Shown piece after piece: positions 1 to 11,791 of a stretch of DNA of 43,507 bases. Position 1 is the stretch's first letter, and the number at the start of each line of letters is the position of its first letter. The notes below the pieces were generated by a model. It was not told the DNA's origin. It worked only from the letters and a program-made list of their open reading frames with translations, and ran no database searches. The translations under genes were made by a program, and so were the position numbers. The stretch comes from Monoraphidium neglectum (taxonomy: Eukaryota; Chlorophyta; Chlorophyceae; Sphaeropleales; Selenastraceae), in assembly GCF_000611645.1 (NCBI RefSeq), contig NW_014013537.1, forward strand, positions 1 through 43,507, given 5' to 3'.

Positions 1-2000
1 GGCGAGGCGCGCTCTGGGGACTCGGCCACGGGCTGCATGCTGTGGGGCACGCGCGGCGGCGCGGCGGCGCCGGCCGCGGAGCTGCGCATGCTGCCCATGC
101 CGCTGCCCCACGCGAGGATCGCCTCCCCTTGAGGCAGCGACCCGTGGAACGCGCCGCCGGCCGACATGCCCGCCGACGTGCGGCGCGACGGCGACAGGGA
201 CGACGCGGGCGTGCGGCGGCGTGATGCGGGCGGCGACGGCTGCTGCTGCTGCGGCGGCGGCTGCTGCTGCTGGGGCGGAGTTGGCGCCCTCGCGCCGCCG
301 GCAGCACCGCTGCCTGCGGCGCCCTCGCGTGTGGGCCCCGCGACCGGGATCTCTTCCACTAGGCGCTCCCGCTGCTGCGCGTGCGCGCTCTCGCGCCGCT
401 CGAGCAGAGGCCCGCTGGGCGGCCGCTCGCCGGCCAGCGCGCTGGACAGCAGCTTCTGGAACGACTCCTCGTCTCCCCCCAGCAGCTGCGACACCGACAT
501 GCTCTGCCGCACGCCGATCGACTGCATCAGCGGCCCCTGGGAGCCCCCAAGGCCGCCGCGCGCCGCGCCTGCGGCCTGCTCGGAGGCGTGCATGCCGTCC
601 GCGGCCTGCGGCGCGCGGCCCGGCCGGCCCGACCCCAGGCGCACGGCGGCGGCGACGCCGTGGCCGACGGCGGCCAGCAGGGGCACGCCGGCGCCGACGC
701 TCTCCAGCGCCGACGAGGGGCTCAGCATGCGGCTGGTGATGCTGCGGCGGAGGTCGTGCTGCTGCGCTGGGAACGGCGGCGACTCGGTCTGCGGTGGTGG
801 CGGGGCGCGGGCCGGGTCGGGGGCCCTCTTTGGTGTGGCCGCCCTCGCAACCGCACCAGGCGGGGTTGGGGCAACAAGCAGGCGCCGCGCGTTGCGGCGT
901 GGATGGACACTAACACCAGGGCGTGGCACTCCCTCAAGTCGTGCGCACCTCCGGATCGTCGGGCCTCTGGCCAAAGGAGAAGCTGTCCACGGACATCTCA
1001 AGCGGCGCCGGCCGCCGGCGCTGCACCGCCAGCTGCCCCTGGCCCTGCTGCTGGCCAGCGGCAATGGCCAGCCGCGCGCGCGCGGCCCCGGGCGAGTTGG
1101 CCGGCGACGGCGACTCTGCGGGTGCGGGCGTGGGCGTTGAAACGAGAGCGGGATTGCAGCAGCCCAGGTCGCCACTCCCAGGGCAGAGCGCAAGTCAAGC
1201 TGCTCGTGTGCGGGCGGGCCATTGCCCCGTTGTTCAGATTGAGCGTAAGCCGGCTGTCACATATGACAACGCTCTGTTGCAGCCCCCTTAGCGCACCTGC
1301 TCCCTCTCGCTCGCCCTCCAGCACTTGGTCCAGCGCCCGCCCCACCAGCTGCGCCGCCTCCGCCGCCGCCGCGGTGCGTGCTCGCTGCACCGTCAGGGAC
1401 CGCGAGAGGGGCCCCTCATAATGCGCCAGCGCCGACCCCGCCCACGGCACCAGCTCCCTGCACCCGTCCCCCTCGTCCTCCCGCGCCGCCGCGGCCGCCG
1501 CGGCGGCGGCCCGCTGCCACGCCCCCTCGGCGCTGCCGGCTGAGGGCGCGCGCCCGAGCACCCAGTCCCGGACCCCGCCCTTGTGCAGCGCAGAGAACAG
1601 CGCCGCCGCGCGCTCGGCGGCGCCCCCGGACGCGCTGGAGCCGGTGGGGCCGGCCGAGGCGCTGCCGTTGGTGCCGGCGGCGTCGGCGTCGGCCGAGGCG
1701 CCGCCCCAGGAGGCGGCGCCCAGCAGCGCTCCCTGGATGCGCTTCACCACTGATTGGTCCTTTCGGTAGGCCTGGCGCCGCGCGGGTTGAAGAGGCCGGT
1801 GAGGGTTCTTATTGGATAGCAAGTGTGATTCTGTGGCTGCAGTCAGCATGCCTGAGGTGCAGGTCAAACAGCACGTCGACGCCTTTTTACGACCAGTGCG
1901 TCCCTCAAACAGCATGCACGCTCACGCACCTCGTTCTCATGCAGCATCTGCTGCTTGAGGCGCGCGAGCTGGTTCGCATCCTCGCGGAGCTTGACTTTCA
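1..2000 (-). CDS. Uncharacterised Ser/Pro/Gln-rich protein, 3' part only (no start or stop in window)
   Basis: Four exons join in phase on the minus strand: 2000-1930, 1771-1297, 1115-949 and 788 to beyond position 1. All introns have GT-AG ends (donors GTGCGT, GTGCGC, GTGCGC). The first exon reads as a short amphipathic, probably coiled-coil segment (VKLREDANQLARLKQQMLHE) and the second continues with AYRKDQSVVKRIQGALLG followed by an Ala-rich region containing WVLGRAP. The rest is low-complexity Ser/Pro/Gln sequence with short motifs such as MSVDSFSFGQRPDDPE and MSVSQLLGGDEESFQKLL. I recognise no catalytic domain. The 5' end is not resolved: the reading frame upstream of 2000 hits a stop, so at least one more exon must lie in 2000-3000. 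A strong donor (GTAAGT) on the minus strand at about 2545 may end such an exon. The 3' end lies outside the window. The exon phases agree throughout, so I trust the gene, not its function. Confidence 0.6.
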
Positions 2001-3015
2001 CTGCGGCGGCGCACACAGCGTGATGCGGACCGGGCGGCGAGCAGCGCAGCTGTTGTCATTCGTGACCGGTGTGGAACGTCCGCCGCCACCCCAGCCGGCG
2101 CTGACGGTCGCCCTGCCCCTTGCACGCAATCAAATCTCAATACGAAGGCACACAAGAGCGAATTGACAGTGATGACTGGCCGCCCCGCGGCCCACCCGCG
2201 TCAGAAAGGTCGAAGACCAGGGCTGCCTGCTGCTCGTTATCTCGCTGCCTCTGCGCGACCTGCGAATGCATATATACGAGTGATCATATCCTCTCGTGGT
2301 GATCAGGACCGCATAGGACCCTCCGTCGCTTCGCTACACCCTCACACCCGGCTTGAAACGACAGCACGCACCTCCCTGTGCTGAGCTGTCCTGTCCTGTA
2401 GGGCATTATCAGCTCCTCTGAGTACCAAACGCAAAAGCTGGTCGCGATCAGACGCCATATCAGAGGTGGCAGTCAACAATCGCGTGGCATCGCTCCTAAA
2501 GGACACGCGCGATGTCGATTTTGTTGTTGTGGGGTCGACTTACATCAATGGGCCTGCGCCAGCGCCACTTTCTGATGGGTCGGCAGGGCATCAGCGCCAG
2601 CGGGTGTGGCTTCGCAGCAGCTGCACAAGCAGAATCCGCAACCAGAGCGCATCCCTGGGGGTATGCATCCTGAATCTGGGCAAGTTTGACCTGGCAAACA
2701 CTTGAACCCCTCCTGACACCGAAGTCTAAATTTTGCATTCCTAAACAAAGCTGTGTTTTGTTTCCACACCTGCTGTCCGCTTCCTCCGCACGCATGACAG
2801 AACCCATCAAGTTACCAGTGTCCATCCCGCATCCCATCAAGTCTTCATATAACCTGAATTGAGTGATGCAACCTGGTTAAAGCCATTCATATGTGACGTT
2901 TCACAGCACCCGGGCGCCGCTTGCAGCCGCCATGCCGCTGGCTGCTAAAAGTCAGCGAAACCGCCTGTGCGCATGCGGGAAAAGCAATACAAGGTACACG
3001 GCAAGACAGCTAGTG
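2001..3015. other. Gap between the KCS 3' end and the left gene's first visible exon
   Basis: This roughly 1-kb stretch lies downstream of the KCS stop and upstream of the left-hand minus-strand gene. It should hold the KCS 3' UTR and the missing 5' exon(s) and promoter of the left gene. I see one strong minus-strand splice donor (GTAAGT at about 2545) and short unconvincing open frames, and no RNA gene or clear repeat. Confidence 0.4.
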
Positions 3016-3829
3016 CTACGCCCCCACGCCATCCTGGACGGCGTACACCTCAATAGTGGCCCTGGCCGCCACGCTGGCCTTCAGCTGCGCCCCCTGGGTT
3101 GCGCCCGCCGCCGCCGCCGCCGCCGCCATCGCCGCTGCTCGTGCCGGCGCAGCGGCCACCCCCACTGTGTCGCTCGCTGATTCCTGCTGCCGCTCCTCGT
3201 CGATCGAGCGCGGCAGGTCGGCCTCGGTCAGGGGCTGGTCCATGAGGTGGCGCCAAGCTGCAAGCAGCGGGGTTTAAAGCAAATTGCGTTGTTGCATTCT
3301 CGTCGATGTCATGGTTTGCAGCAGTTCAAAACTCATGATGCGAGTGCGCCTCCGCGGCCCTCCTGTGCTGACCAGTGGGGGTCACGCAAGGCTCAACCCT
3401 CCCTTCAGGCTCACCGGGGTGCGCACAGTGGTTAACACGCAGCGCGCGCCAGAGGTTGACGCCCGCCTGGAGGGGCACACAGGCAACAGGTCGGCAACAA
3501 GGTTAGCGCTGTGGCCAGCGAAGCCGCACTGCCACCCAGAGCGCGCAGCGCTCAGCAGGAGTCACCATCAGCCCGTCGCAGCACTGGATACATTCCCCAA
3601 GCAGCGCCCTCCCCCGCCCATCCTTGGCCCCAGTCAGGAACGGCGCCCACCTTCATGCCGCCACCCATGCCGATCTGCATGACCACCTCGCCGCGCCCCA
3701 CCCCCCCGCAGGCCTCTTGGTAGGCCATGACGTACCAAGTGGTGCTGCAGCTGGTGTTGCCGTAGCTGGGGGTGCGCGCAGGGGTCAGGGGTTGGGGTTG
3801 GTTGCGCAGAGAGAGAGAGAGAGAGAGAC

Positions 3830-3897
<68 letters not shown>

Positions 3898-6800
3898 CGT
3901 ACATGTGTAGGCCCGACCCACTCTGGCGCGGCCGTGTTAAGAGTGGCTGAAGCCGCCAACGCCTGAGACTTTGTAGTGCACAGTGACCACCTATTGAAGG
4001 CCGGCGACATGCTGTCGCATCATGCAGCAACGCATAATACTCTAGTGTGATGCGTCCGTGCAGCAGCGGCTCACTCGCGCAGCGCGGCGAAGGAGGGCAG
4101 CATATTGCTGGCCGGCAGCCGCATGGCCTTCTGGATGCCCTTTAGCACGGCATAGCCGCCTGCGGTTGAGGGAAGCCGTTGAGACTCAGGAGAGAGAGAG
4201 ACGCTTGGTTTGACCTGACTGATTGATTGCATGGCTCAATTGTTGGAGTGTTGGGGCCATCGGGGGCCGGCCAGCGCGGCCGGCGATGCAGCCGGGTGAG
4301 TGGCAGCAGGCGAGCGCACCCGCGTGGATGGCAAAGTGGCTGACGATGGTTTTGGTGAAGTCTGGGGTGTACTTGGGGGTGCTGGGGCCAAGCCAGCTGC
4401 GCTGCAGCGCGTTGAGCGCTGCCTGGCTGTACTGCGTCCACGTCAGGATCTGGGAGCAGATGTGCATCGATGGGCCGCAGGGCTTAGGGCCGAGGGCACG
4501 TACGGTGATGGGGCTTTAAGCTGGAGCACGCACAGTGTTCCCGCAGTGCAGCTGTTGTGGCAGGTGTTGGGCCACAAACGACTGCAATGCTGTCCAACCA
4601 GGGTGCTTGAACCTCGCTGCAAGGCGGTGTGGTTCCTCTCTCGCTCGCGTGCGTGAAGCTTGTGTCCGACACCCCCCAGACACGGGTCCGCGCATACAAC
4701 ACGCACACAATACACTTGCGGGGCGTTGCGCGCAAACCTTGGGCGCAACAGCTGTGAGGCAGTGGGTGAGCGCTTTGCCCGCCTGCACCACCACGTCCTT
4801 TCCCAGGTATCTGCAGAGAACGCAGGCAGGGTTAGAGCCACGGGGGCGTCCAAGTGAGGGAAGAGGGTGTCTCGTGACGAACAGGAGGAGCTGTGGCATG
4901 GTCGGGGGGACTTGACGCTGGCGCCATGTGGCGTGCAAATGGCGTCGCGGCAGGTGTACGTGCAGCTCACAGCGGCCCGCCCTCCACAACAGACAAAACA
5001 GTGCTCAGACACCCGTGGCGCTCACACGCCATTTACGCCTTGACTGTCCGGCTCCCAGCCCATGCAGGCGTACGCGGCGTCGTCGGCCCCCGTGTGCACA
5101 CGCTCCGAGTGCAGCAGCTGGTACTTGGCGCGGCCGCGCATGTCGGTGCGGTTGCTGAAGAGGATCGCCGCGCCGCCCATGCGGAATATGCAGTTTGCCA
5201 CCAGGTACTTGGTTTCGGTCCCAGGGTAGTAGCAGTACCTGCAATCAAGCGCACAAACAAACATGTTGCATGCACGCGGGTGTGCGAGCACAAGGATATA
5301 GCTGGGTTGTTGACTCCCCCCACACATCAGAATCTCAGAGGCGGTGCGCTAGTGGCTGGCCCACACTGTGTGCGCGCAGCAGCGCCACTCTTGCGCCGCA
5401 GCATCCGCCCGTCGCGGTCGACACCGCAGGGAAGCATGCCCAGCTGGCACCGCCCGTCTGCGCACGTGGTAATTTCGGCGGGCACGAACAGCGCCTTGGC
5501 GTTTGGCCGCGCCTGCAGCAGGTCCCGCACCAGCCCCACAGCGCACACCCCTGCGAGGTCGGGGGCGCCGCAGCAAATGCTGGGACCTCTTTATCTAGGG
5601 ACCTCAAAGGGTTGGCTTGGCAAGTTTGAGTCATCAATTGAGTGATGAGTACTTGTCCGACCGGCCGAGCCAGCATTGGTCGTCACATCTGTTGACGAAC
5701 TGGTACAATCAAACAGACCCCAAAGCAAAGCAGCCCCAGGGCGATCCATAGGCACATCACCCTCCTCCTGACCATTGCCGCAGCCCATCCCGCCAAGGTG
5801 GTAGCTCTGGATGTCCCTCCCGAACTTGAAGTGGTTGACCAGCATGGACGCCAGGCTGGGGGTGGGGCAGAAAACTACAAGGACGTGCACCAAGTGCAGG
5901 GGCGGCCCGGCCGGCGTGGCGCGTCAGAGGGGGGGGCCCATGCGCCCCGGTTCGTCGGCTCAAACCCGATTACTAGTTGAGGAGCGCAGGCAGGGAGAAG
6001 AAACTGTTCAGCTGCATAAGCCCGATACGGTAACTCCTGCATAGAGCAGCACCCTTGCAGCAACACGGGCGTTTCCGATGCAGTCAGCCAGCACTCAGGA
6101 CTCACTGCTGCAGTTGGTGATGACAATGTCAATCTCGGACGGATGCGTGCCTACAAAGAAAGTGGAAAACAGGCAACGAACCGACAGTGGAACCACCTTG
6201 GACCACGGCGCTCAATTGAAATGTACAGGGACGCCGCGGACCCGGCAGCAACCCATCTGCAGCTCTGCGGTGGTGCTTGCCAGGGCCAGCCTCGCTGCTG
6301 CTTCAAATGCCCTCTTGCGGGTCCTCTCATGTGTGAATCTGCGGTTCGCCCCGAGCCCACCAGCCTGCACTGCGTCCCGACCCCAGCGCGCCCACCCGTC
6401 TTCTCCAGGAGGTCTGACACCGCCCCACACATCACCATCCGCGCCTCTGCCATCGCCTCCGGTATGCCGTTACGCGGCTCCTGCGCGACCGCCGCCAATG
6501 GTGTTATAGGCAGCCAAACGTGGGTTGGTAAGGGAGGTGAGCGCCGCGGGGTTTGCGAGGTGTTTTGGGGTTGCTGAGAGCACTGAAAAGGTGCGCTGGG
6601 TGTACTTCCGGCGCTGTGACCACTGCGCTCGCACCTCAGAGATGCAGGGATGGATTGCGGCCGGCAGGTACGTGGAGGTGGGCGATATGCCACTGTGAGG
6701 AGAGCGAGGTTTGGCGAGCGGGAGACAGGTGGGGCGCTCAGCGAGTGCAGGCCAAGGCCAGGGTTTGCTGGAAGCGGAGGCTGGCGCAGCTGTAGCATCG

Positions 6801-8171
6801 GGGTGCAAAGCTTAGAGTATGACGCGGTGCCTTTGCCGTGGTCAGGGGTTGACCCTTGGTCCCACCTCTTGTTGAAGACCTTGAGCATGAACTCTTTGGC
6901 CTTGTCGCTGTGCATCTTGAGGAGCAGGGTCACAAGGGCCATGTCCAGACAGGTGGGAGGGGCAGCAAATGCAAAGGAGGCACGGCCTTCTGCCGGGCAA
7001 AGGTGCCTGAAGAACTGCGCATGCGCGCTGCTTGCAAGAGTACCGTGCAAGAGTACCTGCTTGCAAGAGAACCGTGCTCTCCGCCTACCACTCTTGCAAG
7101 CATGCGCGCTGCTTGCAAGAGTGGTAGGCGGAGAGCACGGTTCAAAGCGTGCTATTCACACAACCAAGGGCCCACTGCGTCCCCCATCAGCCCGGAGTTG
7201 CTGCACACGCTGCAAACGCCCGCGTCTCACCGACCACGAATGGTGCACGCTGCGCTCCGCCTCGGCTGCATTGAGCCGCAGCTCCTCGGGCGGCTTGTAG
7301 ACGCTGAAATCCACCAGGTACACTGGGCGCGCACTGATGGACCTCGACATGCGTGCAACGGTGTTTTCTGGCGCAGTGGCCAGGGTCAGGGGGCCAGCTG
7401 CCCGCGTGCGGCTAGGCCGCTGGCTGGTGCTGCTGCCTACGTTGCGACGGTGGTGGAGGAGGGCACTCCTGGGGACAGCAGAAACAACACTTGATAGCCT
7501 GAGCAGCAACTTGACAAAACTGTGTTGTAGGCCAACCCAGGATGATATTGGCAGCAGCCCACAGGAAGCACACAAGCGCGCAGCCCGGCCTTGGGGCCCT
7601 GTGCCAATTCCAAGGTTAGTTGCAAGGCTGCCTGGTTTATTGGAGGCTGCTGACCGTAGAATGTAAGAATGCCACAAGTTGGATTGGACAGCCGCATTGA
7701 GAAAAGCTTATCTCTTTTCCGCGTGGAGCGATCACAAGGTCGGCTGGTCCAAGATCGCAAATCACACGGCCAAACGTCTTCTTGCGCATGGCAGGCAGCC
7801 TGTTACCGTTGATGCATGGTCAAAAACAGACATAATGAGTGCGGGGTGCAGTGGCCGTAATGTTGCCTGGTGAGCGTTTGACCAGTCAACACGTCGCTTG
7901 TGCTGCAGCGTCCTCGACGTTCACACACACACAGAGTCTCACCAAGAGCTGCCAGGGTTACAAGAGCTGCTGCCAAGTGTCCCACGAGGGACGCGGGCAA
8001 TGGTCGATAGTCTGGAGGGCCACAACTGTGCTAGTAGGCAGGACAGCACACACCACCGGATCGGAGCGAGTCGGCTGAATCTTGGCGTCCTCCATCAAAA
8101 GGGCGGCCCGCGTCATTGCAGCGGGCCTGCTGGCCAAGAGTTGTACTTGATAAAAACCATTTTGGTGGCAT
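3016..8171 (-). CDS. KCS: 3-ketoacyl-CoA synthase (FAE1/KCS family), 16 exons, about 522 aa
   Basis: The product condenses malonyl-CoA with a long-chain acyl-CoA in the ER membrane, the first and chain-length-determining step of very-long-chain fatty-acid elongation. Exons (minus): 8171-8158, 8025-7943, 7367-7231, 6915-6866, 6692-6635, 6480-6396, 6150-6106, 5874-5773, 5550-5466, 5238-5026, 4810-4738, 4449-4320, 4159-4075, 3765-3651, 3466-3415, 3257-3016; they sum to 1569 nt, exactly 523 codons. Visible family signatures in order are a hydrophobic N-terminal segment ([15 protein letters not shown]), [70 protein letters not shown], the nucleophile block [34 protein letters not shown] and [16 protein letters not shown]. 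The inferred catalytic residues are Cys189, His357 and Asn390; their spacing (168 and 33) equals that of Arabidopsis FAE1 Cys223/His391/Asn424. The first, 14-nt exon is the least certain part. The C-terminal tail after WRHLMDQPL is Ala-rich and unlike the family. Confidence 0.93.
3808..3895. repeat. (GA/CT)n microsatellite in a KCS intron
   Basis: An 88-bp near-perfect GA dinucleotide run on the plus strand, with two interrupting GACAG units near its left end. In the sense of the KCS transcript it is a CT run inside the intron 4074-3766, ending about 40 nt before the 3' splice site at 3765, where it would act as a greatly extended polypyrimidine tract. Confidence 0.97.
7020..7143. repeat. Perfect 34-bp inverted repeat (7-nt loop) with a 22-bp direct repeat, in a KCS intron
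   Basis: Positions 7069-7102 are the exact reverse complement of 7110-7143, separated by the 7-nt loop 7103-7109. A 22-bp segment that spans part of the loop and right arm (7101-7122, starting CATGCGCGCTGC) is repeated exactly at 7020-7041, and further shorter copies of CTTGCAAGAG lie between. The whole structure sits in the KCS intron between exons 7367-7231 and 6915-6866. No coding frame needs it. It could be a foldback element, or the stem of a small-RNA precursor. Confidence 0.95.
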
Positions 8172-8425
8172 GCAGCTCACGAGGACGCAGCAGGTTGCTT
8201 TTTGGGGGGTGTTGATGTGTGAGAGTCAATCCCTGGTCCGGCCTCCGTTGGGCTCAGGGAGCCTGCCAAGCGTACATGTCAGTTGCTGACCAAAGCCGTT
8301 GGTGCATGTTATGCAGGGGGACGGGGCGTACACTGTCACGCGGCCTAGTCCCTGCAGTGGCTCACTGTCCAGAAGCAGTCAAACAAATAAGCAGGGAGTG
8401 GTCAAGCGCCCAAGTCTGGGCTGTG

Positions 8426-8729
8426 TCATCGCCTCGCGCCGGCCTCGACCTCCTCGCCTGTCCCTCCAAAGAGTGCGGCAAACGGCCGGCTGGCGTCGAA
8501 CCCACCAACTCCTCCACCCGCCCCACGCACCAGCGCCGTCGGCGCGCGTGGAGCGGCCGGGCTCCCGCCGCGGCCGCCGCTCCCGGCGCCGTCTCGAAGC
8601 TTCGGCGGGGAGAACAGCCAGCTGTGGCTATTGCCGCCGCCCCCCAGCAGAAACGCCAGCTCAGCGCCGTCGCAGCCTGCCGCCTCAAGCACCGTCTCGG
8701 CGTCCCCAAAGTCAAGATCAGTCAGTAGG

Positions 8730-8779
<50 letters not shown>

Positions 8780-10313
8780 CCGCTGCTGCAGGTGCGCCAC
8801 GCCGCGCCCCGGCGTCGAGCCGCGCGGCGCGCCAGCCAGCGCTGGCGGCGGAGACTGCAGCAGCGCCTCTAGGTCTGCCGCCGTGAGAATCGCGCCCGGC
8901 GAGAACACGCCCCCCATGAGCGCATCGCCAGGGCCGCCCGCGACGGCCAGCGCGGCGCGTGAGCACCCGAGGGGGCTGAACAGCTTGTCTGCGCGGTTGC
9001 CGAGGTTGGTAGGTTGCAGTAGAGGGAGCGCGTGAGAAACAGAGGTGGGAGAGGCTGGCTGGTGACGACAGCCATGAGGCTTGGTTGCGACGAGCCGCAC
9101 GGATGGGTTGCTTGTGGCGTGCTGTGTCTTATGCCACGCATGCACAGGTGACAGACAAGTCGAAATTATGCGTGGCAGGGTGCTGGGATCCGCCCTGCCC
9201 TGAGCCGCCCTCCTCGCGGCCACGCCCCACCTGGGGACATGAACACGCACGGCCCATCGCGCGCGAGGAGTGCCGCGATGGCGGCGCCCGTCAGCTGCGG
9301 CGCCGCCGCCGGCGGGCCCCTGGGTGTCGAGGGTGGCGTGGCTGCGGCCAACAGCGCTGCGGGGCCGCCGGCGCTGTCTCCGCCACCCGCAGCCCGGGCC
9401 TCCTGCAAATCATGCTCAGGATCCTGCGCGCCCACCACGCCGCGCGGAGATGGCGCGCCAAGGCCGACTGCCCCCAGCTGCTGGGGCCTGGCGCACGCCA
9501 GGGCCTCCGCCCCATGGGAGGGGCGAGGGGCCCCGGCGGGGAAGCAAGCTGCGAGGATTGCTGCTGCCGAGTCATGCCCAGGCAAGCCCGCGTTCAACTG
9601 CCCGGCGGCATGTTCCTCACCCCCGCTCGCGCTGCCCCCGACCGCTGTGCCCTCCGCCGCAAACATGCCCGGTTCTGCCGCCGCAACCGGCGGCACCGGC
9701 CCGCCGCGAGCGCCCGCCGGCGGCCCCAGGAGGGACTCCAAACGCTGTCGAGCCCGGCCGCCGTCGCCGCCGCCCGTGGGGCAGCGGCGCCGCTTTTGCG
9801 CCGACCCGGGGGGGCCGCAGCCGCCCTCCCCAGCAGCGGCCTGCTCCTGCTGCTGCCGCCCAACCTCCTTCCCCTCCCCATCGCGCGACGCGCGTTTGCT
9901 GCCGGGCGTGCCGTCCGCGCGCGGCGCCCCTTCGGCGCCGCGCCGTGTGCCGCTGGGCGAACCCTGCTGCGCACCGTCCTCCAGCCCCCAAGGCTGCGGG
10001 TGGCCCTGCTGTGTGTGCCGCTGCTGCTGTTCTTGCTGCTGAGGCTGCTGCAGGGCAGGGAACACCATCGCTGATGGCGTCATGGCAGCCTCACTCATTT
10101 CTTTGTCGCCGCCGGCCCTGCCGCAAGTGCTCACCGGCTCGGCGGCGCCGCTACGCACAGCGGGCGGCGCCTGCGGCGCCGCCGGCCGCGTCCTGCGGTG
10201 CGGGCGCCGGGCGGGTCGCGTGGCTGTGGAACCGCTGCCGCCAGGGCCGCGCACCCCCGCCTGCTGCAGCTGGATGGCGGCCATGCCCGGGGTTAAGCTG
10301 CTGCTTCCTGGGA

Positions 10314-10360
<47 letters not shown>

Positions 10361-10585
10361 AACATCATTGCCTGCCGTTGCAACGCCTGCTGGTGCATAA
10401 GGAGTGTCACCAGGAAATCCTCTTGCTGCTTCAAAGCGCCAGCCCCCGGCGGCTTCGGCAGGCCTGCCTGCGGCTGCGGCTGCGACCGCGGCTGAGGCTC
10501 TGGCTGCGTTGAAGCCAGCTGCGGCTGTGCTGCTGAGGCCTGCTGCTGTTCCAGTGCCAGCAGCGGCGGCTGGCCCATTGGCTGC

Positions 10586-10617
<32 letters not shown>

Positions 10618-11565
10618 GATTTGCAGAGTCTGCAACGCTGCCTCATTCCCCCACTGCCGCGGCTGCTGCTCCGTCGCGGCCCCTGCTGCGTCGGCGCGCG
10701 TCGGCTCACCAAGCAGCTCTTGCAGGCCCTCCAGATCCACCAGCCTGCTGCCCTCATGATCCGCCAGCAGCGCCTCAAGCGCCCCGTCCCGCCGCTCGGG
10801 ACCGGCATGGCTCGCCTGCTGCCTTGGCCCCGCATCTTGCGCTGCGGCCGCCACCCCTCCGCGCTCCGCAAAAGCCGCGTGCGGCGGCGGCTCGTGCCCT
10901 TGAGTCGCGGCGGGCGCCGCGGCCGGAGGGACGAGTACTTGCGCCGCCGCTCGCAGCGGCAGATGTGCGGCGGCCGTCGTCCCCGCCTGCGCCGCAGCGG
11001 CGGCGGCCTTGGGCGACCGGCCGGCCGCCCTGCCGGCTTGGGGCGGCGGCGGCGAGGGGCGCCGTGTCAGCGCCGCGGCCGCCGAGCGCGGTTTGTTTGA
11101 GCTTGGGCTCGGCGAACGCGACCCCCGCAGCCCTCCGGTTGCAGCTGAAGCGCCTGGCAACTCCCCTGCGGACGCGTTCCCGACTCGGCCCAAACTGACG
11201 AGGCCTGCCGCACGGACAGGTCTCTGCCGGCCTGCAGGGCTTAGGGGTGGCTGCACCTGCGGCTGCCCTAATGCCTCTGTGCATTCCCGTCCGCTACGCT
11301 CGCTCGAGTCGCCTGGCGCGCCATCCCCAGCGCCGCTGTGTTGCGCCACAGCACCCACAACGTGCGCTGCACGCGCTCCCAGGCGCGCTGGGGGCGACGC
11401 GCTGGTAGTGGCCGGGAAGGAGGAAGCAGGCAACAAACTGTGCAGGACGGACGGTGCAGCTGCCTGCCGCTTGTCTCCTGAGGCCATCTGCACCACAAGA
11501 TCATGCTGCTGTTCCAGTTGCAGCTCCTGCTGCTCCTGCTCCTGCTCCTGCTGGCCCCGCTGCAG

Positions 11566-11603
<38 letters not shown>

Positions 11604-11759
11604 ATCCACATTGCACCGCCAGGCTGCCGCGCCCAGAAGCGGCCGCCTGTCTGGGCCACGCAGCGTCTGGCTGCCCCGGCTTGCGCGGCGTCAGGAGCGC
11701 TAGCCCCGGCGGCCGCAGCGCCCAGTCCTCATCAGCGCCCCTCGCGTGCTGCAGAACCA

Positions 11760-11791
<32 letters not shown>

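Noticed and set aside
42..2300. Long plus-strand open frames opposite the left gene
   Set aside because: They are GC-driven antisense shadows: the minus strand has four exons that join in phase with good splice sites, the plus strand has none.
3772..4030. Frames of Arg-Glu or Ser-Leu repeats
   Set aside because: They are translations of the GA/CT microsatellite inside a KCS intron.
9166..10495. Plus-strand frames rich in Cys, Leu or Ala opposite the poly-Gln gene
   Set aside because: CTG runs read as poly-Leu, poly-Cys or poly-Ala in other frames; these are mirrors of the CAG runs and have no start, splice or domain support.
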